A DNA stretch of 41,169 bases from Methylobacterium pseudosasicola (lineage in GTDB: Bacteria; Pseudomonadota; Alphaproteobacteria; Rhizobiales; Beijerinckiaceae), in NCBI RefSeq assembly GCF_900114535.1, contig NZ_FOTK01000044.1:1-41169 (forward strand), read 5' to 3'. A model generated the notes under the pieces. It was given only the letters and a program-made list of their open reading frames with translations, was not told where the DNA came from and searched no databases. Positions 25,746 to 34,741 of this stretch are shown here, one piece after another (within the stretch, counting starts at the first letter, position 1; each line of letters begins with the position of its first letter). The position numbers and the translations under genes are program-made.

Positions 25746-27457
25746 CAAACCGGTGTCCTGATCGGCTCGGGAAGGGTAGCGGAGGCAACGGCCTCCAGCG
25801 GGGTCGTGCGGGCTCTGCGGCCAGGGATCGCCGCCACGAGGCTGCGCGTGTAGGGCTCGCGGGGGTTCGAGAAGATCTCGGCGCCCGGCCCGATCTCCAC
25901 GACCAAGCCCTTCTCCATCACCATCACGCGGTCGCAGATCTTCGCGGCCACGCGCAGGTCGTGGGTGATGAACAGGAGCGAGAGGTGAAGCTCGCGCTTC
26001 AGCTCGTCGAGGAGGTCGAGGATCTGGGCCTGTATCGAGACGTCGAGGGCCGAGACCGCCTCGTCCGCAACGATGATCTCGGGCTTGAGGGCCAGGGCCC
26101 GGGCGATGCCGATCCGCTGGCGCTGCCCCCCGGAGAACTCGTGGGGGTAGCGGTCCGCCGCCGAGGCTTCGAGGCCGACCCGTTCGAGGAGCGCGGATGC
26201 GGCCTTTAGGGCCGTCCCGACGTCCTCGCCGTAGGCGATCGGGCCGTCGGCGATGGCCCGCCCGACGCGCACCCGCGGGTTCAGCGAGCCGTAGGGATCC
26301 TGGAAGACCATCTGGATACGCCGCCGCGCCTGCCGCAGGGCCTCGCCCGACAGGCCGGCCATGTCGATGCCGCCGAGACGCACCCGTCCCTCGTCCGGGT
26401 CCTGGAGCCGCACAAGGCATCGCCCCACCGAGGATTTGCCCGATCCGCTCTCGCCAACGATGCCCAGGGTCTCGCCGCGGCCGAGGGTGAACGAGACGTC
26501 GCGCACCGCCGCGACCGTCCGGGGCGCCCGGAACAGGCCGCCTCCGAGGGTGTAGGTCTTGGTCAGGCCTTCGACGTCGAGGACGGAGCCTCGGGACGCC
26601 GCCTGCGTCGCCTGCTCGACACCGGCCTCCATGTCGGGGATCGCGGCGATCAGCTTGGCGGTATAGGGGTGTCGGGGCCGCTCGAGGATGTCGGCGGCGA
26701 CGCCTTGCTCGACGATTCGGCCGTGCTGCATCACCGCCACCCGGTCGGCGATCTCGGCGACCACACCGAAATCGTGGGTGATAAACATCACCGCCATGCC
26801 GCGCCGGGCCTGGAGATCGCGGATCAGGCGCAGGATCTGCGCTTGCGTGGTGACGTCGAGGGCGGTGGTCGGCTCGTCGGCGATCAGCACCTGCGGTTCG
26901 AGGGCGAGCGCCATGGCGATCATCACGCGCTGCCGCTGGCCGCCCGAGAGCTGGAACGGGTACGAGGCGGCGGCGCGGGCGGGATCGGGCAGGCCGACCT
27001 CGGCCAGCAGTTCGAGGGCCCGGCTCCGGCGCGTCCGGGGCGTCAACAGGCGGTGCGCGGCGAAGACCTCGGCGATCTGAGCCTCGATCCGCATCAACGG
27101 GTTGAGGGCCGTCATCGGCTCTTGGAAGATCATCGCGATGCGCCGCCCGCGCACCGCGTAGAGGTCTGCCTCGTCGAGGGTGAGCAGGTCGGTCCCGCCG
27201 AGGAGGATCCGCCCGCCGACCGTCCGCACCGTCTCAGGCAGGAGACCCATCGCGGCGTTGGCCGACATCGATTTGCCCGAGCCGCTCTCGCCGACGATGC
27301 AGAGGATCTCCCCGGCCCTCAGCGTGAAGCTGACCCGGTCGACGGCGTAGGGACGGTCCGCGCCGGGCGGCAGGGCGATGGCAAGCTTCTCGACGACGAG
27401 GACCGGCTCGCCGGGGGCGTGGCTCCGGGGGGCTTGGCTCCTGGGGGTGTCGGTCAT
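25745..27457 (-). CDS. Dipeptide/oligopeptide ABC transporter, fused double ATPase (DppD-DppF type)
   Basis: One 570-residue chain holds two complete ATPase domains. Domain 1 has GESGSGKS (about 56-63), LSGGQRQR, LIADEPTTALD and FITHD. Domain 2, from about residue 290, has a second GESGSGKS, the signature FSGGQRQRIGIARAL, IVADEAVSALD (Walker B Glu kept, next residue Ala) and FITHD. Each domain ends with the C-terminal extension of the Opp/Dpp family (HPYTAKLIAAIPD; EPYTRSLVAAIPG). Single-chain double ATPases such as GsiA serve peptide or glutathione importers. The start at 27457 has GAGGGG seven bases upstream. Confidence 0.95.
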   Translation of the reverse strand: MTDTPRSQAPRSHAPGEPVLVVEKLAIALPPGADRPYAVDRVSFTLRAGEILCIVGESGSGKSMSANAAMGLLPETVRTVGGRILLGGTDLLTLDEADLYAVRGRRIAMIFQEPMTALNPLMRIEAQIAEVFAAHRLLTPRTRRSRALELLAEVGLPDPARAAASYPFQLSGGQRQRVMIAMALALEPQVLIADEPTTALDVTTQAQILRLIRDLQARRGMAVMFITHDFGVVAEIADRVAVMQHGRIVEQGVAADILERPRHPYTAKLIAAIPDMEAGVEQATQAASRGSVLDVEGLTKTYTLGGGLFRAPRTVAAVRDVSFTLGRGETLGIVGESGSGKSSVGRCLVRLQDPDEGRVRLGGIDMAGLSGEALRQARRRIQMVFQDPYGSLNPRVRVGRAIADGPIAYGEDVGTALKAASALLERVGLEASAADRYPHEFSGGQRQRIGIARALALKPEIIVADEAVSALDVSIQAQILDLLDELKRELHLSLLFITHDLRVAAKICDRVMVMEKGLVVEIGPGAEIFSNPREPYTRSLVAAIPGRRARTTPLEAVASATLPEPIRTPV

Positions 27458-27468
27458 GGCTGCGCCCC

Positions 27469-28308
27469 TCATCGCGTCTTGCGCGACAGGCGCGGGTTGA
27501 GGGCGTCGTTCAGCCCCTCGCCGACGAGGTTCAGGGCGAGCACCGTCAGGAGGATCGCGACGCCGGGAAAGAGGCTCACCCACCACGCCTGCCGGATCAC
27601 CGTGCGCCCGGCGCCGATGACGTAGCCCCACGACATGATGTTGGGGTCGCCGAGCCCCATGAAGGACAGGGCGCTCTCGAGCAGGATGGCTGCGGCCACC
27701 ATCATGGTCCCGAGGACGATGACCGGCGAGAGCGTGTTGGGCAGGATCTGCCGCAGGATGATCGGGCCGGTGCGCTGGCCCGACAGCACCGCGGCCTGCA
27801 CGAATTCCCGCCCGCGCAGCGCCATGACCTCGCCCCGCAGGAGCCGGGCCACCGGCGGCCAACTCACGATCGCGATCGCCGCGACGATGGACACGAGGCT
27901 CGGCCTGAAGATCGCAACCAACACCACTGCGAGAGCGAAGTTCGGCACGCTCTGGAAGAACTCGGTGAAGCGCATCAGCAGGTCGTCGACCCGGCCGCCG
28001 AAGTAGCCGGCGACGGCCCCGATTGGGATGCCGATCAGCAGCGCCGCCAGGGTCGAGACGAAGCCGACCAGCAGGGACACCCCGGCTCCGTGGGCGACCG
28101 CGGAGGCGATGTCCCGGCCCATCGTGTCGGTGCCCAGCGGGAAGCCGCCGTTGGTGAAGGGCGGCAGGAACGGGCGCTGCACCATCGCCCAGGGGGAGCG
28201 CGGGTAGAGTGCCGGCGCCGCGATCGCCAGGACCAGCACCAGGACGAGGATGACGATCCCCGCCACCGCGCCGCGGTTGCGGGCGTATCGGACCCAGAAC
28301 GCCGTCAT
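27469..28308 (-). CDS. Dipeptide/oligopeptide ABC transporter permease (DppC type)
   Basis: The 279-residue permease has an N-terminal TM (GIVILVLVLVLAIAAPALYP), the DppC/OppC hallmark FPLGTDTMGRDI, an EAA loop (FVQAAVLSGQRTGPIILRQI), and the C-terminal signature ALNLVGEGLNDALNPRL. It pairs with the DppB-type permease whose stop overlaps its start by four bases, and precedes the ATPase gene by eleven bases. Confidence 0.95.
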   Translation of the reverse strand: MTAFWVRYARNRGAVAGIVILVLVLVLAIAAPALYPRSPWAMVQRPFLPPFTNGGFPLGTDTMGRDIASAVAHGAGVSLLVGFVSTLAALLIGIPIGAVAGYFGGRVDDLLMRFTEFFQSVPNFALAVVLVAIFRPSLVSIVAAIAIVSWPPVARLLRGEVMALRGREFVQAAVLSGQRTGPIILRQILPNTLSPVIVLGTMMVAAAILLESALSFMGLGDPNIMSWGYVIGAGRTVIRQAWWVSLFPGVAILLTVLALNLVGEGLNDALNPRLSRKTR

Positions 28309-29276
28309 GCCGCAGCTCCGATACGGGGATCCACCAGCCGGTAGAGGATGTCGGTGATGAGGTTGAAGGCTAGCACCATGGCGGCGGAGACGACGAAGAT
28401 GCCGAGGAGGAGGTTGTAGTCCCGCTGCTCCAGGGCTTCGAACATAAGCCGGCCGATGCCCGGCCACGCGAACACGGTCTCGATCAACACGGCGCCGCCG
28501 ACGAGTTGCCCCGCCTGGAGACCCGCCAGCGTCACGACCGGGAGGATGGCGTTGCGCAGGATGTGGCGAACCAGCACGACGCGGGGGCGCAGACCCTTGG
28601 CGCGGGCGGTCCGCACGAAGTCGAGGCGGCTCACCTCCAGCACCGAGGCCCGGGTCATGCGGGCGTAGACCGCCATGAAGAACAGGCCGAGCGTCAGGGC
28701 CGGCAGCACGAGGTGGTGGAGGATGTCGGCCGCCCGTTCGAGGCCGCCGTAGCCGGATCCGACGCTCTCGTAGCCGAAGCCGGGAAACCAGCCGAGCTGC
28801 ACCGAGAACAGCAGCACCGCCATCAGCGCCAGCCAGAACAGCGGCGTGGCGTAGAAGAGGAGGGCGAGGGTCGAGATGACGGAGTCGGAGACCTTGCCCT
28901 GGCGGGAGGCCGCCAGCGCCCCGGCTGCCACCCCGAGGACGAGGGAGATCAGGAAGGCCGAGCCCGACAGGAGCAGGGTGGCGGGCAGCCTGTCGGTGAT
29001 CAGGTCGATCACCGGCATGCCTTGACGGTAGGAATAGCCGAAGTCGAGCCGTAGGACGTTCGACAGGTAGGTCAGGAGCTGGATCGGGAGCGGCTTGTCG
29101 AGGCCGAAGCGCTCGCGCAGCTGCTGCAGGAAGGCAGCGTCGGCATCGCCGGCCTCGCCCGCCATCACGGAGGCCGGATCTCCCGGTGCCGCGTGGATCA
29201 GTACGAAGTTGAGGATGATGATCCCGACGAGGATGAGCGCCATCTTTCCCAGGCGCGAGACGATGAAGCGGGGCAT
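28305..29276 (-). CDS. Dipeptide/oligopeptide ABC transporter permease (DppB type)
   Basis: The 323-residue permease begins with the family's first TM (LGKMALILVGIIILNFVLIH) followed by the periplasmic loop AAPGDPASVMAGEAG. Later parts include the EAA loop (FVRTARAKGLRPRVVLVRHI) and the ending NLITDILYRLVDPRIG, both typical of DppB/GsiC. It overlaps the DppC-type gene by four bases. No strong ribosome binding site is visible before its ATG, which may be compensated by an upstream stem-loop arrangement. Confidence 0.95.
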   Translation of the reverse strand: MPRFIVSRLGKMALILVGIIILNFVLIHAAPGDPASVMAGEAGDADAAFLQQLRERFGLDKPLPIQLLTYLSNVLRLDFGYSYRQGMPVIDLITDRLPATLLLSGSAFLISLVLGVAAGALAASRQGKVSDSVISTLALLFYATPLFWLALMAVLLFSVQLGWFPGFGYESVGSGYGGLERAADILHHLVLPALTLGLFFMAVYARMTRASVLEVSRLDFVRTARAKGLRPRVVLVRHILRNAILPVVTLAGLQAGQLVGGAVLIETVFAWPGIGRLMFEALEQRDYNLLLGIFVVSAAMVLAFNLITDILYRLVDPRIGAAA

Positions 29277-29338
29277 GACGGGAGCGGTCCTCCGCGCGGG
29301 AGCCCGGCCGGGGCGGCCGCTGGCTCGGTGTCGGACGG

Positions 29339-29356
29339 GGCCTCGCGATCGAGGCC
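29339..29356. promoter_or_regulatory. Perfect 18-bp palindrome between binding-protein and permease genes
   Basis: GGCCTCG-CGAT-CGAGGCC lies in the 115-bp gap between the binding-protein stop (29392) and the permease start (29276). Importer operons often carry an RNA hairpin here that protects the upstream message, so that binding protein outnumbers permease. There is no T-run, so I read it as a stabilising or attenuating hairpin rather than a full terminator; this is inference. Confidence 0.45.
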
Positions 29357-29391
29357 GGGGCCATGAGGGGCGGCGTGTCGGTCCAGCGCCG

Positions 29392-30945
29392 TCAGCGCTT
29401 GATCCACGTGTCCCGCAGCGAGTCGTTGAGACCGTTGGCGGTCGTGATCAGGTTCTGGAAATTGCACCGGTAGATCACCGGGAAACGCAGATCGAGCAGC
29501 CACGCCACGGGCACGTCCGCCTGAACCGCCTTCTGCACCTCGTCGTAGAGATCCTGGCGCTTCTCGGCCGGAGTCGCCAACGCCGCCTTGGCGAACAGCG
29601 CGTCGACGGTCGGGTTGGTGTAGCCCTCAACGTTGTTCCAGGGATTGCCCTTGGAGATCTGCGAACTGATGTAATTCCGCTCGACGCCGAGGGCCGGGTC
29701 GCCGTTCTGGAACAGGAAGGTGAAGGCCATGTCGTAGTCCCACTGGGACACGCGCTGGTTCCAGCCCGCCACGTCGGTGGCCTGGATCTCGACGGGAATG
29801 CCGACGTCGCCGAGATTCTGCTTCACGGCCTCCGCCCAGCGCTGCCACGTCTCGCCGTAGGGGAGCGGCAGCAGCCTCAGCGGCTTGCCGTCGTAGTGCA
29901 TCTCGGCGAGCAGCGCCTTGGCCTTCTTCGGATCGTGCGGATATTGCGGCTGGACGGCCTTGTAGAATGGTGTCGTCCCGGCGATCGGACCGGTGGCGAC
30001 CTTGCCGATCCCGTTCCACAGGACGTCGAGGGCGAACTGCCGGTCCATGGCGTACATGACCGCCTGGCGAAACCGCACGTCGTTCATCGGCGGCTTGCGG
30101 TTGTTGAGCCAGAGAAACGACAGGGGCGAGTCGAACTCCTGACCTTTCTGCGAGACGCAGGTATTATTCTGCGCCGTCAGTCGCGGCACGTCGAAGTTCT
30201 CGACCGACCCGCCCGGCAGCACGTCGACCTTGCCGGTCTCGTAGGCGACTGCCCGGGAGGCGCCATCCGGGATGACGTGATAGTAGATATCCTGAAGATA
30301 AGGCTTGCCCGCGAGGTAGTAAGTCTCGTTCTTCACGAGGTGGATCGCGCTACCCTTCCGCCAGCTCTCGAACTTGAACGGCCCGGTACCGATCGGCCTG
30401 TCGTTCGCTGGGTTGGAGGCGTAGTCGGTGCCCTCATAGATATGTTTAGGAACCATCGGCATCACCCAGAAGGCGAAGCTGCGGATGAAGGGCTCGAAGG
30501 GCTCCTTGAGGGTAAAGACCACTGTGTGATCGTCCGGCGCGCCGACATCGGCCACGCGCGTCATCGTGTTCCGATGGCGCGGCTGCGTCTTCATGAGGAA
30601 GTCGTTGACCGAGAACAGAACGTCGGCGGCGGTGAACGGCTTGCCGTCGTGCCACGTCACCCCCTGATTGAGGTGGAAGGTATAGCGCAGCCCATCCGGG
30701 GAAATCTCCCAGCTCTTTGCGAGGGATGGCAAGGGCTTCAGCTTGTCGTCGTAGCGCAGCAGGCCTTCGTAGATCTGCCCGGCCACCAGCTGCGTCGGCG
30801 CGTTGGTCACGAGGCCGAGCATCAGGCTGTGCGGCACCGGCTGGACGATCAGATTGGCGCGACCGCCTGGGATGGGCTGCGCCTGCGCGACGGCTGGTCC
30901 GGCGAGGACCGATATCGTGAGCAAGCTTCGAAGAATGTTCGACAT
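29392..30945 (-). CDS. Peptide-type ABC transporter, periplasmic binding protein (SBP family 5)
   Basis: The 517-residue protein starts with a Sec signal peptide (MSNILRSLLTISVLAGPAVA, cleavage near AQA) and has SBP_bac_5 features: YEGLLRYDDKLKPLPSLAKS, GVTWHDGKPFTAADVLFSVN, GTGPFKFESWRKGS and VRFRQAVMYAMDRQ. These bind peptides, glutathione, nickel chelates or opines. The ATG at 30945 has GGAG five bases upstream; an in-frame start at 30981 would displace the signal peptide. As first gene of the ten-gene operon it follows a 540-bp control region. The best guess at ligand class is an amide-linked or peptide-like nitrogen compound. Confidence 0.94.
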   Translation of the reverse strand: MSNILRSLLTISVLAGPAVAQAQPIPGGRANLIVQPVPHSLMLGLVTNAPTQLVAGQIYEGLLRYDDKLKPLPSLAKSWEISPDGLRYTFHLNQGVTWHDGKPFTAADVLFSVNDFLMKTQPRHRNTMTRVADVGAPDDHTVVFTLKEPFEPFIRSFAFWVMPMVPKHIYEGTDYASNPANDRPIGTGPFKFESWRKGSAIHLVKNETYYLAGKPYLQDIYYHVIPDGASRAVAYETGKVDVLPGGSVENFDVPRLTAQNNTCVSQKGQEFDSPLSFLWLNNRKPPMNDVRFRQAVMYAMDRQFALDVLWNGIGKVATGPIAGTTPFYKAVQPQYPHDPKKAKALLAEMHYDGKPLRLLPLPYGETWQRWAEAVKQNLGDVGIPVEIQATDVAGWNQRVSQWDYDMAFTFLFQNGDPALGVERNYISSQISKGNPWNNVEGYTNPTVDALFAKAALATPAEKRQDLYDEVQKAVQADVPVAWLLDLRFPVIYRCNFQNLITTANGLNDSLRDTWIKR

Positions 30946-31010
30946 GGAAGCTCCATCCACTGAGATCACATGCGCGGGCACATCGAATTCGCTAGACCTT
31001 GATGTGATCT

Positions 31011-31031
31011 GATCTTGCCGGGATCAAGATC
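31011..31031. promoter_or_regulatory. Inverted repeat GATCTTG-N7-CAAGATC
   Basis: A perfect 7-bp inverted repeat with seven-base spacer, centred 76 bp upstream of the binding-protein ATG (30945). Position and symmetry fit an operator of the downstream operon. The embedded GntR/FCD regulator is the first candidate to bind it. Confidence 0.45.
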
Positions 31032-31075
31032 GACCCTTCGCCATCCGAAGGCCGGCGGGCTTACCCGAAGGGGTG

Positions 31076-31092
31076 GACGGGACCGTCCCGTC
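31076..31092. promoter_or_regulatory. 17-bp palindrome GACGGGAC-C-GTCCCGTC
   Basis: Two perfect 8-bp half-sites flank a single central base, about 140 bp upstream of the operon's first start codon. It could be a second regulator site or fold as a hairpin in a leader RNA. No T-run follows on either strand. Confidence 0.4.
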
Positions 31093-31108
31093 TACGGAAG
31101 CACTTCGC

Positions 31109-31124
31109 GGTATATCGGTATATC
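31109..31124. repeat. Tandem 8-mer GGTATATC x2
   Basis: GGTATATCGGTATATC is an exact tandem repeat in an AT-containing pocket about 170 bp upstream of the operon. It may contain promoter or regulator half-sites; GntR-family sites are often short TA-containing elements. The function is inferred from location only. Confidence 0.4.
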
Positions 31125-31488
31125 ACTGCCGTTTCAGCAGCTTGTCAAATCGCGGCGGCGGGAAAAGGCGTCATGCGGCGCCTCTTTGTGTGGCAGGGTC
31201 GCTCATATGTTGGGCCGACGAGCCAATGGGGCGACGTGCGCTTTACTCAATTCAGCCCGCGCCGAGAGCCGGCAACACTTCTGTGACCCGGCTCCGCTCT
31301 TGAGGCCGGGCTGAATCCTCCCCGATCGCGTCCGGAATCACGATCACGGGACAATCACATCGGGTCCGTGAGCGGCTTGGCGTGGGGCATCCGAGGCCGG
31401 CCCTCCGGCAGCAGGATCTCGTTTCGGAACGGGTCAGCGGCGCGGAGGCGTCACCGGACCGGAGGCGCCCCTATCGGTGCGTGTGTTC

Positions 31489-32505
31489 TCAAGGCCGCCC
31501 GTCCGTGACGCCGTCGACGAGGTTGAGGCCGAGCAGGAAATCGGAGGCGAAATCCGTCCGCACCACCGGCTCCCACGGGACCGGGCCGCGCAGGACGTCC
31601 GCCTCGGCGCGCCGGGCCGCAACCGCATCGGCGATCGACACCGCCCGGAAGGCGATCCGCGCACCACCGCGAACCTGAGCCAGCCGCCCGAAATCGGGCC
31701 CGATCACTGTAGCAATCTTCGGATAGCCCCCGGTCGACTGCCGGTCCGCCATCAGAACGATGGGCAGGCCGTTGCCCGGCACTTGGATCGCGCCCATCGC
31801 TACCCCGTCGGAGACGATGTCGTGCCCCCTAGCGTGCGTGAGCGGCGTCCCGTCCAGGAAGCAGGCCATGCGGTCGCCGCGGGGCGAGACGGTCCAGGGA
31901 CCGGCGAGGAAGGCGGCGACTTGGTCGGGTGCGAAATAATCGTCTTGGGGGCCGAGCATGACGCGGATCGTATCTGGAGCGCGGTCGAGCCGTGGGGCGA
32001 CCAGCCTATGGGGCGCGCGCTCACCAGGACGGCCATCCACCACCGGAATCCGGTCGCCCGCGGCCAGCCCACGCCCGTCGAGACCGCCGACGCCGGAGCG
32101 CGTGTGGGTCGCCAAGGAGCCGAGCACCGGGGCGAGATCGAGCCGGCCGTGGACGGCGAGATAGCCCCAAGAGCCGGTGTCTCCGGCGCGCACGACCAAG
32201 CTCCGGCCCGGCTCCAACGTGAGAGCGACGGCCGATGGCAACGGCTCGCCGTCGAGGGCGATGCGGAAGCCCGTCGAGGCGAGCGCGAGCCCGAGGGCTC
32301 CGCCCTCGACCGCGAGCGTGACCCCGCCAGTCGAGATCTCGATCGCCGCCGCATCGAGGGGATTGCCGGCCGCCCGGTTGGCGATGGCGTGCATCAGCGG
32401 GTCCATCGGCCCGGCGGCAGTGAAGCCGTAGCGCAGATAGCCGTGCCGGCCACCATCCTGCACGCTGATGCCGGGACCGGCGGTCTCGATGACGAGGGCT
32501 CTCAT
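31489..32505 (-). CDS. pxpC: 5-oxoprolinase subunit C (biotin-dependent carboxyltransferase-like, KipA)
   Basis: The 338-residue protein has the family hallmarks VQDGGRHGYLRYGFTAAGPM, SWGYLAVHGRLDL, and GAIQVPGNGLPIVLMADRQS followed by TGGYPKIATVIG. With PxpA and PxpB it forms the ATP-dependent prokaryotic 5-oxoprolinase that opens 5-oxo-L-proline to glutamate; B and C homologues are also fused in allophanate/urea carboxylase-type enzymes. The start overlaps the pxpB stop by four bases (ATGA). It is the last gene of the operon. Confidence 0.94.
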   Translation of the reverse strand: MRALVIETAGPGISVQDGGRHGYLRYGFTAAGPMDPLMHAIANRAAGNPLDAAAIEISTGGVTLAVEGGALGLALASTGFRIALDGEPLPSAVALTLEPGRSLVVRAGDTGSWGYLAVHGRLDLAPVLGSLATHTRSGVGGLDGRGLAAGDRIPVVDGRPGERAPHRLVAPRLDRAPDTIRVMLGPQDDYFAPDQVAAFLAGPWTVSPRGDRMACFLDGTPLTHARGHDIVSDGVAMGAIQVPGNGLPIVLMADRQSTGGYPKIATVIGPDFGRLAQVRGGARIAFRAVSIADAVAARRAEADVLRGPVPWEPVVRTDFASDFLLGLNLVDGVTDGRP

Positions 32506-33224
32506 GCGGCGCGTCCCTGTCGAGCCACGGGCTCGCCCGACGCCTCGCGGGCGGCCAGCGCGTCGAAGGTCGCCGCGTCCACCGGCTCGAACCGGATCGC
32601 GTCCCCGGCCGCCACGAAGAAGCTCTTGGCGCGCTCTGGGGCGTAGAGCCGGGACGGCGTGGCGCCGACCACGTACCAGCCGGTGGGCATCGGCACGGTG
32701 GCGACCGCGGCGAGGCCACCACCGACCACAACGGCGTTGCGCGGGTGCGGCGGGCGCGGGCTCGCGCGCCTCGGCACAGCGAGATCCTCGGGAAGGCCGC
32801 CGAGATAGGCGAAGCCCGGAGCGAAGCCGTACATGTAGACCCGGTAGGTCGCCCCGGCATGCAGCGCGACCACCGCTTCGGGCGACAGCCCGGCACGCCC
32901 GGCGAGTTCGACGACATCCTCCCCGTGCGGGGCGTCGTAACAGCAGGGCAGAGTCCACAGGGTGGCCGCACCCGTGCGTTCCGCGGCGTTCTCGGTCAGC
33001 CTTAGCACGTGGTCGACGAGTCGCGCCCGGTCGAGAACGAGCGGGTCGTAGTGCAGCATCAGGGATCGGTAAGTCGGCACCCGCTCCCGCAGGCCCTGCG
33101 GCGGGTCGGCGGCGAGCGCCTCGTCGAGCGCCAGCACCCGGTCGCTGAGCGCCGGGTCAACCGTGGTGCCGAACTCCACGACAAGGGCCGCCTCGCCCGC
33201 GTCAAGGAGGCGGGGGACGCTCAT
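32502..33224 (-). CDS. pxpB: 5-oxoprolinase subunit B (allophanate hydrolase subunit 1-like, KipI)
   Basis: The 240-residue protein opens with PRLLDAGEAALVVEFGTTVD and contains TLPCCYDAPHGEDVVELA, then YRVYMYGFAPGFAYLGGLP with the invariant GFAPGFAYL block, all standard for KipI/PxpB. It is co-translated with PxpA (four-base overlap) and PxpC (four-base overlap), as expected for subunits of one enzyme. A regulatory KipI-only role is unlikely because all three subunits are present. Confidence 0.94.
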   Translation of the reverse strand: MSVPRLLDAGEAALVVEFGTTVDPALSDRVLALDEALAADPPQGLRERVPTYRSLMLHYDPLVLDRARLVDHVLRLTENAAERTGAATLWTLPCCYDAPHGEDVVELAGRAGLSPEAVVALHAGATYRVYMYGFAPGFAYLGGLPEDLAVPRRASPRPPHPRNAVVVGGGLAAVATVPMPTGWYVVGATPSRLYAPERAKSFFVAAGDAIRFEPVDAATFDALAAREASGEPVARQGRAA

Positions 33225-33982
33225 GGCAGGAACGGGGCGAGCGTCACGCCGCCGCCCTCCAGGATGACGCGGACGGCACGGGCGGTGGCCACCGCGTGGG
33301 CGGTGTCGCCGTGGACGCAGATCGAGCGGATCGGCGTCGGCAATTCCCGGCCCGATGCCGTCAGGATGATGCCCCCCTGGACCATGCGCAGCACCCGCTT
33401 GGCGGCCGCGTCCGGGTTCGTGACGAAGGCCCCGGGCTGGCTGCGCGGGATCAGCAACCCGTCCTCGGTGTAGCCGCGGTCGGCGAAGATTTCTTGGTGG
33501 ACCTCGAGGCCTGCCGCATCCCCTGCCGCCACCTGCGCGCTCAGCGCGATGGCGAGCAGGGCGAGATTCGGATCGACGGCCCTAACCGCGCGGGCGACCG
33601 CGTCGGCCACCGAACGCTCCTCAGCCGCGATGTTGCCGAGCGCCCCGTGCGTCTTGACATAGGTGATGCGGTGACCCGCATAGGCGGCGAGCGCCTGGGC
33701 AGCGCCGACTTGATAGGCCACCAGCCGCTCGATCTCGTCCGGGCTGAACGGGATGCGGCGCCGGCCGAAGCCCCACAGGTCGGGGAAGCCCGGATGCGCG
33801 CCCACCGCGACACCCTTCTCCTTCGCCAGGGCGAAGGTGCGGGCCATGATCTCGGGATCGCCCGCGTGCAGGCCGCAGGCGACGTTGGCCGAGGTGACCA
33901 GGTCGAGGATCGCCGCGTCGTCGCCGCAGGCATAGGCGCCGTAGCCTTCGCCGAGGTCGGAGTTGAGGTCCACGCGGGTCAT
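33221..33982 (-). CDS. pxpA: 5-oxoprolinase subunit A (LamB/YcsF family)
   Basis: The 253-residue protein has the LamB/YcsF signatures VDLNSDLGEGYGAY, SANVACGLHAGDP, GVAVGAHPGFPD, YVKTHGALGN and EIFADRGYTEDG. It forms the catalytic hydrolase part of the PxpABC complex. The ATG at 33982 has GGGAG nine bases upstream and aligns with the family N-terminus; an in-frame start at 34024 does not. It follows the Liv-type importer by 51 bp. Confidence 0.95.
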   Translation of the reverse strand: MTRVDLNSDLGEGYGAYACGDDAAILDLVTSANVACGLHAGDPEIMARTFALAKEKGVAVGAHPGFPDLWGFGRRRIPFSPDEIERLVAYQVGAAQALAAYAGHRITYVKTHGALGNIAAEERSVADAVARAVRAVDPNLALLAIALSAQVAAGDAAGLEVHQEIFADRGYTEDGLLIPRSQPGAFVTNPDAAAKRVLRMVQGGIILTASGRELPTPIRSICVHGDTAHAVATARAVRVILEGGGVTLAPFLP

Positions 33983-34033
33983 CGCCCGTTCTCCCGTCTC
34001 GCCATGTGCCGGCGGCGCCGGCACGGGATGGTC

Positions 34034-34730
<697 letters not shown>

Positions 34731-34741
<11 letters not shown>

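Larger units (their letters stand above)
30946..31488. other. Control region of the ten-gene operon
   Basis: No gene is supported in these 540 bp; short frames on the + strand lack family similarity. The region holds several symmetric or repeated sites, listed separately (31011-31031, 31076-31092, 31109-31124), and a CCCGGC/GCCGGG stem at 31287-31310 that could end the Pxp operon transcript coming from the right. Confidence 0.5.

Noticed and set aside
29095..30963. Long + strand frame opposite the binding-protein and permease genes
   Set aside because: Antisense shadow of the peptide importer genes; no recognisable domain and no ribosome binding site.
31287..31310. CCCGGC-N12-GCCGGG as a definite terminator of the Pxp operon
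   Set aside because: Short stem, large loop and no T-run; only mentioned as a possibility.
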